From contig JAAFHS010000155.1 in assembly GCA_013298485.1 (NCBI GenBank), positions 1 through 6,530 on the forward strand: a stretch of 6,530 nt of DNA, read 5' to 3'. This document shows, piece by piece, positions 1 through 5,897 of this stretch; the stretch's first letter is position 1, and every line of letters starts with the position of its first letter. The stretch is from Rhodobacterales bacterium. Lineage in GTDB: Bacteria > Pseudomonadota > Alphaproteobacteria > Rhodobacterales > Rhodobacteraceae. The translations under genes and the position numbers were made by a program. The notes below the pieces were generated by a model. That model saw only the letters and a list, made by a program, of their open reading frames with translations, had not been told where the DNA came from and did no database searches.

Positions 1-314
1 TGGGTCTGCGGCGCGTCGGGGGCCAGATGCAGATAGGTGAACAGCACTTGGCCTTCGCGCAGCCGGGCGCGTTCCACCGCCTGCGGTTCCTTCACCTTGA
101 CGATCATGTCGGCGCTGGCGAACACCTCCTCCGCCGTGCCGATGATCCGGGCCCCCGCGGCGACATAATCGGCATCGGCAAAGCCCGAGCCGACACCGGC
201 ACCGGCCTCGATCAGCACGCTATGGCCGTGGTTCACCGCCTCGCGTGCGGCATTGGGCGTCATGCCGACGCGGAATTCCTGCGGTTTGATTTCCTTCGGG
301 CAACCGATTTTCAT
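1..314 (-). CDS. ald: Alanine dehydrogenase, N-terminal part (cut by the left edge)
   Basis: The first 104 residues are visible; the rest lies beyond the left edge. The enzyme catalyses NAD-dependent oxidative deamination of L-alanine to pyruvate and ammonia in the cytoplasm, which supports growth on alanine or, in reverse, ammonium assimilation. The N-terminus MKIGCPKEIKPQEFRVGMTP is the family's opening motif. Residues known to hold pyruvate in alanine dehydrogenases are at the expected places: Arg15 (EFRVG), Lys75 (KVKEP) and His96 (YLHLAP). The NAD-binding Rossmann domain would be in the missing part. The ATG is preceded by a good ribosome binding site (GGGAG, positions 322-326 on the minus strand, 7 nt away). 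A divergent Lrp/AsnC-type gene lies upstream and probably regulates it. The related alternative, the alpha subunit of NAD(P) transhydrogenase, shares this fold but not the KPQEFRVG start as well. Confidence 0.95.
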   Translation of the reverse strand, partial: MKIGCPKEIKPQEFRVGMTPNAAREAVNHGHSVLIEAGAGVGSGFADADYVAAGARIIGTAEEVFASADMIVKVKEPQAVERARLREGQVLFTYLHLAPDAPQT

Positions 315-328
315 CTTTTCTCTCCCTG

Positions 329-343
329 ACACCGGAACGGTGT
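329..343. promoter_or_regulatory. Inverted repeat in the ald 5' untranslated region
   Basis: A perfect 6-bp inverted repeat, ACACCG-GAA-CGGTGT, ends 14 bp before the ald start codon and almost touches its Shine-Dalgarno sequence. As DNA it could be a dimeric regulator's operator. As RNA it would form a tight hairpin with a 3-nt loop beside the ribosome binding site. The symmetry is seen directly; the function is inferred. Confidence 0.4.
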
Positions 344-374
344 TGATGGGGCAAGGATGCGCCTGATCCGTTGC

Positions 375-401
375 AAATGCTTTGAATTCTGCATGGCATT
401 T
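375..401. promoter_or_regulatory. Candidate operator between ald and the Lrp-type regulator gene
   Basis: The arms AAATGC (375-380) and GCATTT (396-401) form an imperfectly spaced inverted repeat with centres 21 bp apart, two helical turns. They surround the most AT-rich part of this intergenic region, which includes a GAATTC palindrome. Lrp/AsnC proteins usually bind AT-rich dyads near the promoter of a divergent target, so this is a reasonable operator for the adjacent regulator. A TTGCAA at 371-376 could be a -35 element for the regulator gene, but I see no good -10 partner. Confidence 0.35.
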
Positions 402-460
402 TGTCCGGTTCGTGGTAATTTCTTCGATGAAATCGCTTCAGCGTGAAAGATTCCACCGCA

Positions 461-922
461 ATGCCCGATATCGACGCCACAGACCGTCGCATCCTCGCCG
501 TTCTGCAAAAGGAAGGCCGCATCTCCAATGCCGATCTGTCAGAGCGCGTGAACCTGTCACCCTCCGCCTGCCACAGGCGTGTGCAGCGGTTGGAAGAGGA
601 TGGCTATATCGCGGCCTATGTCGCGCTGATCGACGCACGGCGCATCGGCAAGCCGACGACCGTGTTCGTGGAAATCACGCTGCAGGGGCAGGCCGATGAT
701 CTGCTTGATGCCTTTGAGCATGCCATCGCCCGCGTGCCCGATGTGCTGGAATGCCATCTGATGGCGGGCACGGCGGATTACCTGCTGAAAATCCTGGCGG
801 AAGACACCGAAGACTTCGCCCGCATCCACCGCCAGTACCTGTCACGCCTGCCCGGTGTCGCCAAGATGCAGTCGAGTTTCGCACTGCGCACGGTGATCAA
901 GACGACGGCGATTGCGGTGTGA
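461..922 (+). CDS. Lrp/AsnC family transcriptional regulator, likely regulator of ald
   Basis: This is a 153-residue DNA-binding protein, a normal length for the family. The N-terminal winged helix-turn-helix runs from about residue 4 (IDATDRRIL) to 55; the recognition region is around residues 21-50 (SNADLSERV, then LSPSACHRRVQRLE). The C-terminal ligand-binding RAM domain covers about residues 66-150 and contains the typical G-x-x-D-Y motif at 103-107. Such proteins form dimers and octamers and sense amino acids. Divergence from ald matches the AldR-aldA arrangement of rhizobia, so alanine-responsive activation of ald is the likely role; this is inferred from context. I chose the ATG at 461 because it gives the standard MPDIDATDRRIL start. 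An in-frame GTG at 443 would add six residues, and neither start has a strong ribosome binding site. The gene ends directly against ispE. Confidence 0.93.
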   Translation: MPDIDATDRRILAVLQKEGRISNADLSERVNLSPSACHRRVQRLEEDGYIAAYVALIDARRIGKPTTVFVEITLQGQADDLLDAFEHAIARVPDVLECHLMAGTADYLLKILAEDTEDFARIHRQYLSRLPGVAKMQSSFALRTVIKTTAIAV

Positions 923-1762
923 TCACCCCAGAACCGCCGCATCCGCCACCCACCAGGATGACTGCGCCGCACGGATCGCGGCGGCTGCCACAGCCGCCGC
1001 ACCGGCCTCCGCGAACAGCCCGAAGCACGTGGCCCCCGACCCCGACATCCGCGCCAGCAGGCAGCCTGGCTGGCCTGCAAGTGCGGCCTTCACATCCGCA
1101 ATCACCGGGGCGGTGCGGATGGCGGGGTCTTCAAGATCATTGCGCATCGCGTGCAGGAAGGCCGCCATATCGCGCGCACCCGTCCAGTGCGGCAACTGAT
1201 CCGGCAAGGGCGCGTGATCGTGCTGCACCAGCGCCTTGAACACCGCAGGCGTCGCCACCGCCACGCCCGGGTTGACCAGCACCAGCCAGGCGGGCGGCAG
1301 GGGATGGCGCAGCGGCGCGACCCCGTCCCCGATCCCGGTCATCCGCGCAGGCCCCCCCGCCAGACAGACCGGCACATCCGCCCCCAGGGTCAGCACATCT
1401 GCCGCAGGCGGCAGCGGCAGGCCCCACAGCGCCGCCAGCGCCCGCAGGGTCGCCGCCGCATCCGCCGATCCGCCCCCGATGCCCGATGCCACCGGCAGCA
1501 GTTTGTCCAGCGTGATCGCCGCCCCGCGCGCAGGCCCGAAAATCCTGGCCGCGCGCAGCACGGCATTGTCGTCACCGGGTGGCAGTGCCGCCCCCTGCGG
1601 CCCCGTGATGGTCAGCGTCAGTGCATCCGCAGGGGTCACCGTGACCCGGTCGCCCACGCCTGCAAACACCACCAGACTGTCAAGCAGATGATACCCATCC
1701 GCCCGCTGCCCTGTCACATGCAGCGCAAGGTTCACCTTGGCCGGTGCGAATTCAGTTCTCAT
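923..1762 (-). CDS. ispE: 4-diphosphocytidyl-2-C-methyl-D-erythritol kinase
   Basis: The gene encodes 279 residues, the usual length. IspE phosphorylates the 2-hydroxyl of CDP-methylerythritol with ATP, the fourth step of the MEP pathway to isopentenyl diphosphate, in the cytosol. It is a GHMP-family kinase. Visible motifs are PAKVNLAL (residues 7-14, with the catalytic Lys9), GYH at 23-25, the glycine-rich ATP loop GIGGGSADAA (94-103), the catalytic Asp129 in LGADVPVCL, and the C-terminal GHMP motif MSGSGATCFGLF (239-250). The ATG at 1762 gives the canonical MRTEFAPAKVNL start; the frame stays open 66 codons further upstream, but that stretch belongs to the TPR gene. The start codon overlaps the end of the TPR gene by 11 bp and has only a weak ribosome binding site, so translation is probably coupled. 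Its stop abuts the stop of the convergent regulator gene. Confidence 0.96.
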   Translation of the reverse strand: MRTEFAPAKVNLALHVTGQRADGYHLLDSLVVFAGVGDRVTVTPADALTLTITGPQGAALPPGDDNAVLRAARIFGPARGAAITLDKLLPVASGIGGGSADAAATLRALAALWGLPLPPAADVLTLGADVPVCLAGGPARMTGIGDGVAPLRHPLPPAWLVLVNPGVAVATPAVFKALVQHDHAPLPDQLPHWTGARDMAAFLHAMRNDLEDPAIRTAPVIADVKAALAGQPGCLLARMSGSGATCFGLFAEAGAAAVAAAAIRAAQSSWWVADAAVLG

Positions 1763-3488
1763 CCGATCCGGGGGCAGGCGTGCCTTCGGTTGCCGCCAAC
1801 GGGCGGATCGGCGGCGTGCCTTCTTCGGCCCGCACCGCGTCCAGCCCCACTTCCAGCTTGCGGCGGATGCGGGTGGCCTCGTCCTCTTCAGGTTCAAAAG
1901 ACAGCGCCCGCCGCCACTGGAACTGCGCCTCCAGCACGCGGCCCACCGCCCAGTAGACATCGCCCAGATGGTCCGTCACCACCGGATCGACGGGTTCCAG
2001 AAGCGACGCCTTCTCCATCGGTGCCACCGCATCGTCGAACCGCCCCAGCCGGAAATAGGCCCAGGCCAGACTGTCGACGATGTACCCTGACTGCGGCTCT
2101 GCCGCGACCGCGCGTTCAATCAGCTGCAGCGCCTCGTCCAGGTTTTCGCCCCGGTCGACAAAGCTGTAGCCAAGATAGTTCAACACCTGCGGCTGATCCG
2201 GATTAAGCCGGAGGGCCGTGCGGAAATCCGCCTCGGCCTTTGGCCAGTCGCCATTCTGTTCATGGCTGACCCCCCGGCTGTAGACGATGGTCCAGTGCTG
2301 CGATTCCAGCGTCGGGATCAGTGCCACCGCCGCATCATAGGCCACAATCGCCTCGGCAAAGCGTTCCTCGCGGCGCAAGGCATCGCCCAATGCGACATGC
2401 ACGCCCAGCACCTCGGCATGGCTGCGGCTCAGGGCCTGCAGCACTTCAATCGCGGCCTCGACCTTGCCGGATTTGCGCAGGGTTTCCGCGCGGCCCACTT
2501 CGGCAACAAAGAATGACGGATCATCGGCCGGTACCGCCGCATAGGATTGTGTCGCCAGATCATACTGTTGCAGCTGTTCCAGCAGCCCTGCCACCATCAG
2601 CAGCGCCTCGGTATTGTCGGGGCGCAGGCGGGCGGCGGCGCGGGCATAGACCAGCGTGAAGGTATCATCCGCCTCGCCGTTCAGACCGCCTGCGATGGTA
2701 TACAGCACCTCGGCCAGACCATCCTTCGCATTGCGCGCGACATCAAAGGGGATCGGCTCCCCCGCCGCGAGACGCGCGCGCAGCATGATCACCTCGGGGT
2801 CCGCTGTGTTGCCAAAGGTCTGGTCCAGCACCTTGATCGCATCGGCGTTGCGTTCCAGTTGCGACAGGATCTGCACATGGGCAATCACGCCGCGCCGCAT
2901 CACGGCAATCGGCCCCGCCGCGCGGCCCGACATGATCTCATCCGCGCCTTCGTAATCGCCCACCGACGCCAGTGCGAGGGCCTTGTGATACAGGCCGAAC
3001 GCCCCCATCGACGGCGTTGCCGTCACCGCATCGAACCCGGCGATCGCGCCGGACATATCGCCCTTGCCGACCGCCGCCCAGGCCTTGGTCAGCTTTTCAT
3101 ACAGGGCATTGACGCCTGCACTGGTCGGATCCGTCAGGATCGCATCATAGTCTTCGGCCTCGGCATTCCGGACCAGCAGCACGATGGGTGCTGTCTGTCC
3201 CGGCTGACCTGCATCCACCAGATGCTGGGCTGTGTCGGTGGCCCCGTCAAAATCACCGATGCCGATCTGCGACTGCAGAATCCCTTCGATCAGCCCCAGA
3301 TTTTCGGGGTCCGCCTCCAGTGCCAGGGTGAACCAGACCGCCGCCTCGGCATAGTTGCGATTTGCCGCAGCGGATCGCGCGGCGAGATAGGCGCCGGGGT
3401 TTTCATCGGCAAAGGCCACAGGGGCCGCACTGCCCAAAAGGGCGGCGAGCACGAGGGTTCCGACAAGACGGGCAGAAAAAAGACGCAT
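1752..3488 (-). CDS. Exported tetratricopeptide-repeat protein
   Basis: This encodes a 578-residue protein. Residues 1 to about 28 look like a Sec signal peptide: the basic start MRLFSAR, a hydrophobic stretch LVGTLVLAALLGSAA, and cleavage near AFA-DE, so the protein is probably periplasmic. There is no clear lipobox cysteine. TPR-like helix pairs are seen at about 33-66 (ending in the ALEADPEN pattern), and at least four consecutive ones fill about 365-535, with typical G-Y-x-x-A and LxxAL-P elements. The middle is more degenerate helical repeat. The last 25 residues are Pro- and Gly-rich and probably disordered. TPR arrays are protein-binding scaffolds; I cannot name a partner. Two adjacent ATGs exist (3491 and 3488); I prefer 3488 because AGGGG then sits 5 nt away instead of 2. 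The gene lies between ETF-QO and ispE, probably in one transcript. Confidence 0.9.
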   Translation of the reverse strand: MRLFSARLVGTLVLAALLGSAAPVAFADENPGAYLAARSAAANRNYAEAAVWFTLALEADPENLGLIEGILQSQIGIGDFDGATDTAQHLVDAGQPGQTAPIVLLVRNAEAEDYDAILTDPTSAGVNALYEKLTKAWAAVGKGDMSGAIAGFDAVTATPSMGAFGLYHKALALASVGDYEGADEIMSGRAAGPIAVMRRGVIAHVQILSQLERNADAIKVLDQTFGNTADPEVIMLRARLAAGEPIPFDVARNAKDGLAEVLYTIAGGLNGEADDTFTLVYARAAARLRPDNTEALLMVAGLLEQLQQYDLATQSYAAVPADDPSFFVAEVGRAETLRKSGKVEAAIEVLQALSRSHAEVLGVHVALGDALRREERFAEAIVAYDAAVALIPTLESQHWTIVYSRGVSHEQNGDWPKAEADFRTALRLNPDQPQVLNYLGYSFVDRGENLDEALQLIERAVAAEPQSGYIVDSLAWAYFRLGRFDDAVAPMEKASLLEPVDPVVTDHLGDVYWAVGRVLEAQFQWRRALSFEPEEDEATRIRRKLEVGLDAVRAEEGTPPIRPLAATEGTPAPGSDEN

Positions 3489-3563
3489 CATGACCCCTTT
3501 CGATACCCGTCAAAGGCTATCGCGCGCGCGGGCCAAGGGCAATGCACGCCCCGCACCCGATCA
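3489..3563 (-). other. Short intergenic gap inside the putative operon
   Basis: These 75 bp between the ETF-QO stop and the TPR start hold the TPR ribosome binding site (minus-strand AGGGG at 3494-3498) and a short alternating (CG)5 run at 3521-3530. I see no hairpin followed by a T-run on the minus strand, so there is no evidence of a terminator separating the two genes. A TTGACG on the minus strand lies too close to the start to serve as a simple -35 for this gene. Confidence 0.5.
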
Positions 3564-5210
3564 TCACATATTCGGGTAATTCGGCCCGCCCCCGCCTTGC
3601 GGCGTGGTCCAGATGATGTTCTGGCTGGGGTCCTTGATGTCGCAGGTCTTGCAATGCACGCAGTTCTGGAAATTGATCTGGAACCGCGCCGCGGCCCCGT
3701 CGCCCACCACCTCGTATACGCCTGCCGGGCAATAGCGTTGCGCGGGTTCGGCATATTGCGGCAGGTTCACCGCAATCGGGATCGACGCATCGCGCAGTTT
3801 CAGATGCGCAGGCTGCGCCTCGTCATGGTTGGTAAAGGAATAGGCCACGTTGGTCAGCCGGTCGAACGACAGAACGCCATCGGGTTTCGGGTAATCGATC
3901 ACCTTGAAATCCGCAGCCTTCCCCGTCGCCGCCGCATCAGATTTGCCGTGCTTCAAGGTGCCGAATACCGTCAGGCCCACGGTATTGGCCCACATGTCGA
4001 CCCCGCCGCCCAGAAGGCTTGCCACCAGCCCATAGCGCGACCACAGGGGTTTCACGTTGCGCACGCGTTTCAGGTCGCGCCCGATGGCGCCCGTCCGCAC
4101 CGCCACTTCGTAATCCGCCAGTTCATCGCCCGCACGGCCACCCTTGATCGCCGCATGCGCCGCCTCTGCCGCAGCAATCCCCGACAGCATCGCATTGTGA
4201 TTACCCTTGATGCGCGGCACGTTCACCAGACCCGCCGTGCAGCCCAGAAGCGCCACCCCCGGTGCCACCATCTTGGGGATCGACTGCCAGCCGCCTTCGG
4301 AAATCGCGCGCGCACCGTAAGCCACGCGTTTGCCACCCTTCAGCAGCTCCGCCACCATCGGGTGATGCTTGAACCGCTGGAATTCCATATAGGGGTAAAG
4401 ATGCGGGTTTTCGTAGTTCAAATGGACGACAAAACCCACGTAAACCTGATTATTCTCAAGATGATAGATAAAGCTGCCACCACCGGCATTCCTGCCCAAA
4501 GGCCAGCCCATCGTATGCGTCACCGTACCTGCCTTGTGCTTGGCCGGATCAATCTCCCAGATTTCCTTCATGCCAAGGCCGAACTTCTGCGGCTCTTTGC
4601 CCGCCGACAGATCGTATTTCGCGATCACTTCCTTGGCCAAAGACCCGCGCACGCCCTCGCTCAGGAACACATATTTCCCCAGCAGCTCCATCCCCGGCTC
4701 GTAATTCGGCCCCGGCTGACCCGTCGCAGGGTCGCGCCCGAATTCGCCCGCAACAACGCCCGCCACGCGGGTGCCGTCATAGACCAGTTCCGAACAGGCC
4801 ATGCCCGGAAAAATCTCCACCCCCAGGCCTTCCGCCTGTTCGGCCATCCAGCGGCAGACATTGGCCATGCTGACGATGTAGTTGCCGTGGTTCGACATGA
4901 ACCGCGGCATCGGCCAGTTCGGGATGCGCACGCGGCCCGCAGCGCCCAGAATGTAAAAGTTATCCTCGGTCACTTCTGTTTTCACCGGGGCCCCGCGTGT
5001 GCGCCAATCGGGGATCAGCGCATCAAGGCCGCAGGGGTCCAGCACCGCACCCGACAGGATATGCGCGCCGACCTCTGACCCTTTTTCGAGAACGACCACC
5101 GTCAGATCACTGTCCAGTTGTTTCAGCCGGATCGCCGCCGACAATCCCGCAGGCCCCGCCCCCACGATGACCACATCGTATTTCATCTTTTCGCGCACAA
5201 CGTCCGTCAT
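3564..5210 (-). CDS. etfQO: Electron transfer flavoprotein-ubiquinone oxidoreductase (ETF dehydrogenase)
   Basis: The gene encodes 548 residues, full length for the bacterial family. The protein takes electrons from reduced electron-transfer flavoprotein, which collects them from acyl-CoA and other dehydrogenases, and passes them through FAD and a 4Fe-4S cluster to ubiquinone at the inner membrane. The N-terminal FAD site is VVIVGAGPAGLSAA (residues 13-26), with the adenosine-binding acidic end VVVLEKG at 39-45. A later FAD-contacting segment is around 318-345 (GVALLGCTAGLVNVP). The C-terminal ferredoxin-like domain carries the four cluster cysteines, Cys494, Cys517, Cys520 and Cys523 (YCPAGVYE, then NCVHCKTCDIKDP). 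The hydrophobic stretch at about 395-415 may help membrane attachment. The start is the ATG at 5210, which has AAGGA 7 nt upstream; a GTG directly before it (5213) is less likely. The TPR gene and ispE follow downstream. Confidence 0.97.
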   Translation of the reverse strand: MTDVVREKMKYDVVIVGAGPAGLSAAIRLKQLDSDLTVVVLEKGSEVGAHILSGAVLDPCGLDALIPDWRTRGAPVKTEVTEDNFYILGAAGRVRIPNWPMPRFMSNHGNYIVSMANVCRWMAEQAEGLGVEIFPGMACSELVYDGTRVAGVVAGEFGRDPATGQPGPNYEPGMELLGKYVFLSEGVRGSLAKEVIAKYDLSAGKEPQKFGLGMKEIWEIDPAKHKAGTVTHTMGWPLGRNAGGGSFIYHLENNQVYVGFVVHLNYENPHLYPYMEFQRFKHHPMVAELLKGGKRVAYGARAISEGGWQSIPKMVAPGVALLGCTAGLVNVPRIKGNHNAMLSGIAAAEAAHAAIKGGRAGDELADYEVAVRTGAIGRDLKRVRNVKPLWSRYGLVASLLGGGVDMWANTVGLTVFGTLKHGKSDAAATGKAADFKVIDYPKPDGVLSFDRLTNVAYSFTNHDEAQPAHLKLRDASIPIAVNLPQYAEPAQRYCPAGVYEVVGDGAAARFQINFQNCVHCKTCDIKDPSQNIIWTTPQGGGGPNYPNM

Positions 5211-5246
5211 CACCGCGTCCTTCGGGCCATTTTATGTCGCACAGGG

Positions 5247-5274
5247 ATTTGCCCTACGGGTGGGCCCGCGTCAA
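5247..5274 (-). promoter_or_regulatory. etfQO: Candidate promoter of the ETF-QO gene
   Basis: On the minus strand TTGACG (5274-5269) matches the -35 consensus at five of six positions. Sixteen bases further is GCAAAT (5252-5247), a weak -10 that keeps the last three consensus bases. Transcription would begin near 5240, leaving a leader of about 30 nt with the ribosome binding site at 5218-5223. The -35 is convincing; the -10 is not. Confidence 0.35.
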
Positions 5275-5280
5275 CGGTAA

Positions 5281-5338
5281 CGCCACATCACGCCACCTGC
5301 GGCAAAATCCCCCCATCCCCCTTGCAATTGCGCCCCCC
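5281..5338. other. Divergent intergenic region with C-runs, an 8-bp palindrome and a 10-bp-spaced repeat
   Basis: This middle part of the ETF-QO/greA spacer holds CGCCAC twice, exactly 10 bp apart (5281-5286 and 5291-5296). It then has three C-runs on the plus strand (six at 5309-5314, five at 5317-5321, six at 5333-5338). The palindrome GCAATTGC (5324-5331) sits between the last two runs. The greA promoter should lie here or just after; TTGCAA at 5322-5327 is a possible -35, but no well-spaced -10 is visible. Confidence 0.4.
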
Positions 5339-5360
5339 ATAGGATCATCTTGGGGCATAC

Positions 5361-5404
5361 GCGGCATGCCACGGCTCCTCTCCGGACCGTGGCGCTGCTT
5401 TTTT
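5361..5404 (+). terminator. greA: Intrinsic terminator-like hairpin in the greA leader
   Basis: GCCACGG (5368-5374) pairs perfectly with CCGTGGC (5387-5393). The stem extends outward by five pairs (5361-5365 with 5394-5398, one of them G-U) after a 2-nt AT bulge, and inward by three pairs (5376-5378 with 5384-5386) after a bulged C, leaving a 5-nt loop. Six T residues (5399-5404) follow at once. This has all the parts of a Rho-independent terminator for plus-strand transcription, yet it stands 15 bp before the greA start codon with no gene ending upstream on this strand. It is therefore probably a leader attenuator rather than an end-of-gene terminator. Confidence 0.7.
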
Positions 5405-5419
5405 GTGACGCAGGGCATG

Positions 5420-5890
5420 ATGGAAAAAATCCCGATGACCCGTGCGGGTTTCACCGCACTGGATGAAGAACTGAGGCAACTGAAATCCGTGGAACGCGGG
5501 GCCGTGATCCGTGCGATCGCCGAGGCGCGCGAACATGGCGATCTGTCGGAAAATGCCGAATACCACGCCGCGCGTGAAAAGCAGAGCTTCATTGAGGGCC
5601 GCATCAAGGAACTCGAGGCGATCGTCTCGCTGGCCGAGGTGATTGATCCGACCAAGTTTTCGGGCACGATCAAATTCGGCGCCACCGTGACGCTGGCCGA
5701 TGAGGACAGCGGCGATCAGAAAACCTATCAGATCGTGGGTGAACCCGAGGCCGATATCGAAAACGGCAGGTTGAACATCAAATCCCCCCTCGCCCGCGCC
5801 CTGATCGGCAAGGACGAAGGCGACAGCGTGGATGTGCGCACCCCCGGCGGCCAGCGCAGCTATGAAGTGCTGAGCATCCGTTTCATCTGA
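5420..5890 (+). CDS. greA: Transcription elongation factor GreA
   Basis: The gene encodes 156 residues, the standard length. GreA enters the secondary channel of RNA polymerase and stimulates cleavage of backtracked RNA, rescuing stalled complexes. The N-terminal coiled coil covers about residues 8-75. Its tip carries the acidic residues Asp41 and Glu44 within the signature GDLSENAEYHAAREKQ (40-55). The C-terminal FKBP-like domain follows (about 80-156), with the signature around NIKSPLARALIGK (119-131) and a VRTPGG turn (139-144). I chose the ATG at 5420: AGGG is 4 nt upstream, and MEKIPMTRAGF matches the usual GreA start. The ATG at 5417 is adjacent and in frame. Another in-frame ATG at 5366 and an open frame back to 5234 would put the leader hairpin inside the protein and are unlikely. 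A membrane-protein gene follows after 7 bp. Confidence 0.97.
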   Translation: MEKIPMTRAGFTALDEELRQLKSVERGAVIRAIAEAREHGDLSENAEYHAAREKQSFIEGRIKELEAIVSLAEVIDPTKFSGTIKFGATVTLADEDSGDQKTYQIVGEPEADIENGRLNIKSPLARALIGKDEGDSVDVRTPGGQRSYEVLSIRFI

Positions 5891-5897
5891 GGTTCCG

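Noticed and set aside
1763..1960. A 66-residue N-terminal extension of IspE in the same open frame
   Set aside because: The stretch lies inside the TPR coding sequence in another frame, and the family start MRTEFAPAKVNL is at 1762.
1151..2206. A 351-codon plus-strand open frame opposite ispE and the TPR gene end
   Set aside because: It is Arg/Pro-rich low-complexity shadow coding; ispE on the opposite strand has all its catalytic motifs.
3521..3530. A (CG)5 run as a possible Z-DNA element
   Set aside because: It is only 10 bp in a very GC-rich genome, so chance is a sufficient explanation.
2547..5078. An 843-codon open frame on the plus strand across the TPR and ETF-QO genes
   Set aside because: It is antisense to two well-supported genes. 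Its predicted protein is rich in Arg, His, Gln and Pro with no recognisable domain, which is typical of the frame opposite high-GC coding sequence.
5234..5419. A longer GreA start (open frame from 5234, or the ATG at 5366)
   Set aside because: The extra residues do not resemble GreA, and they would place the terminator-like hairpin within coding sequence.
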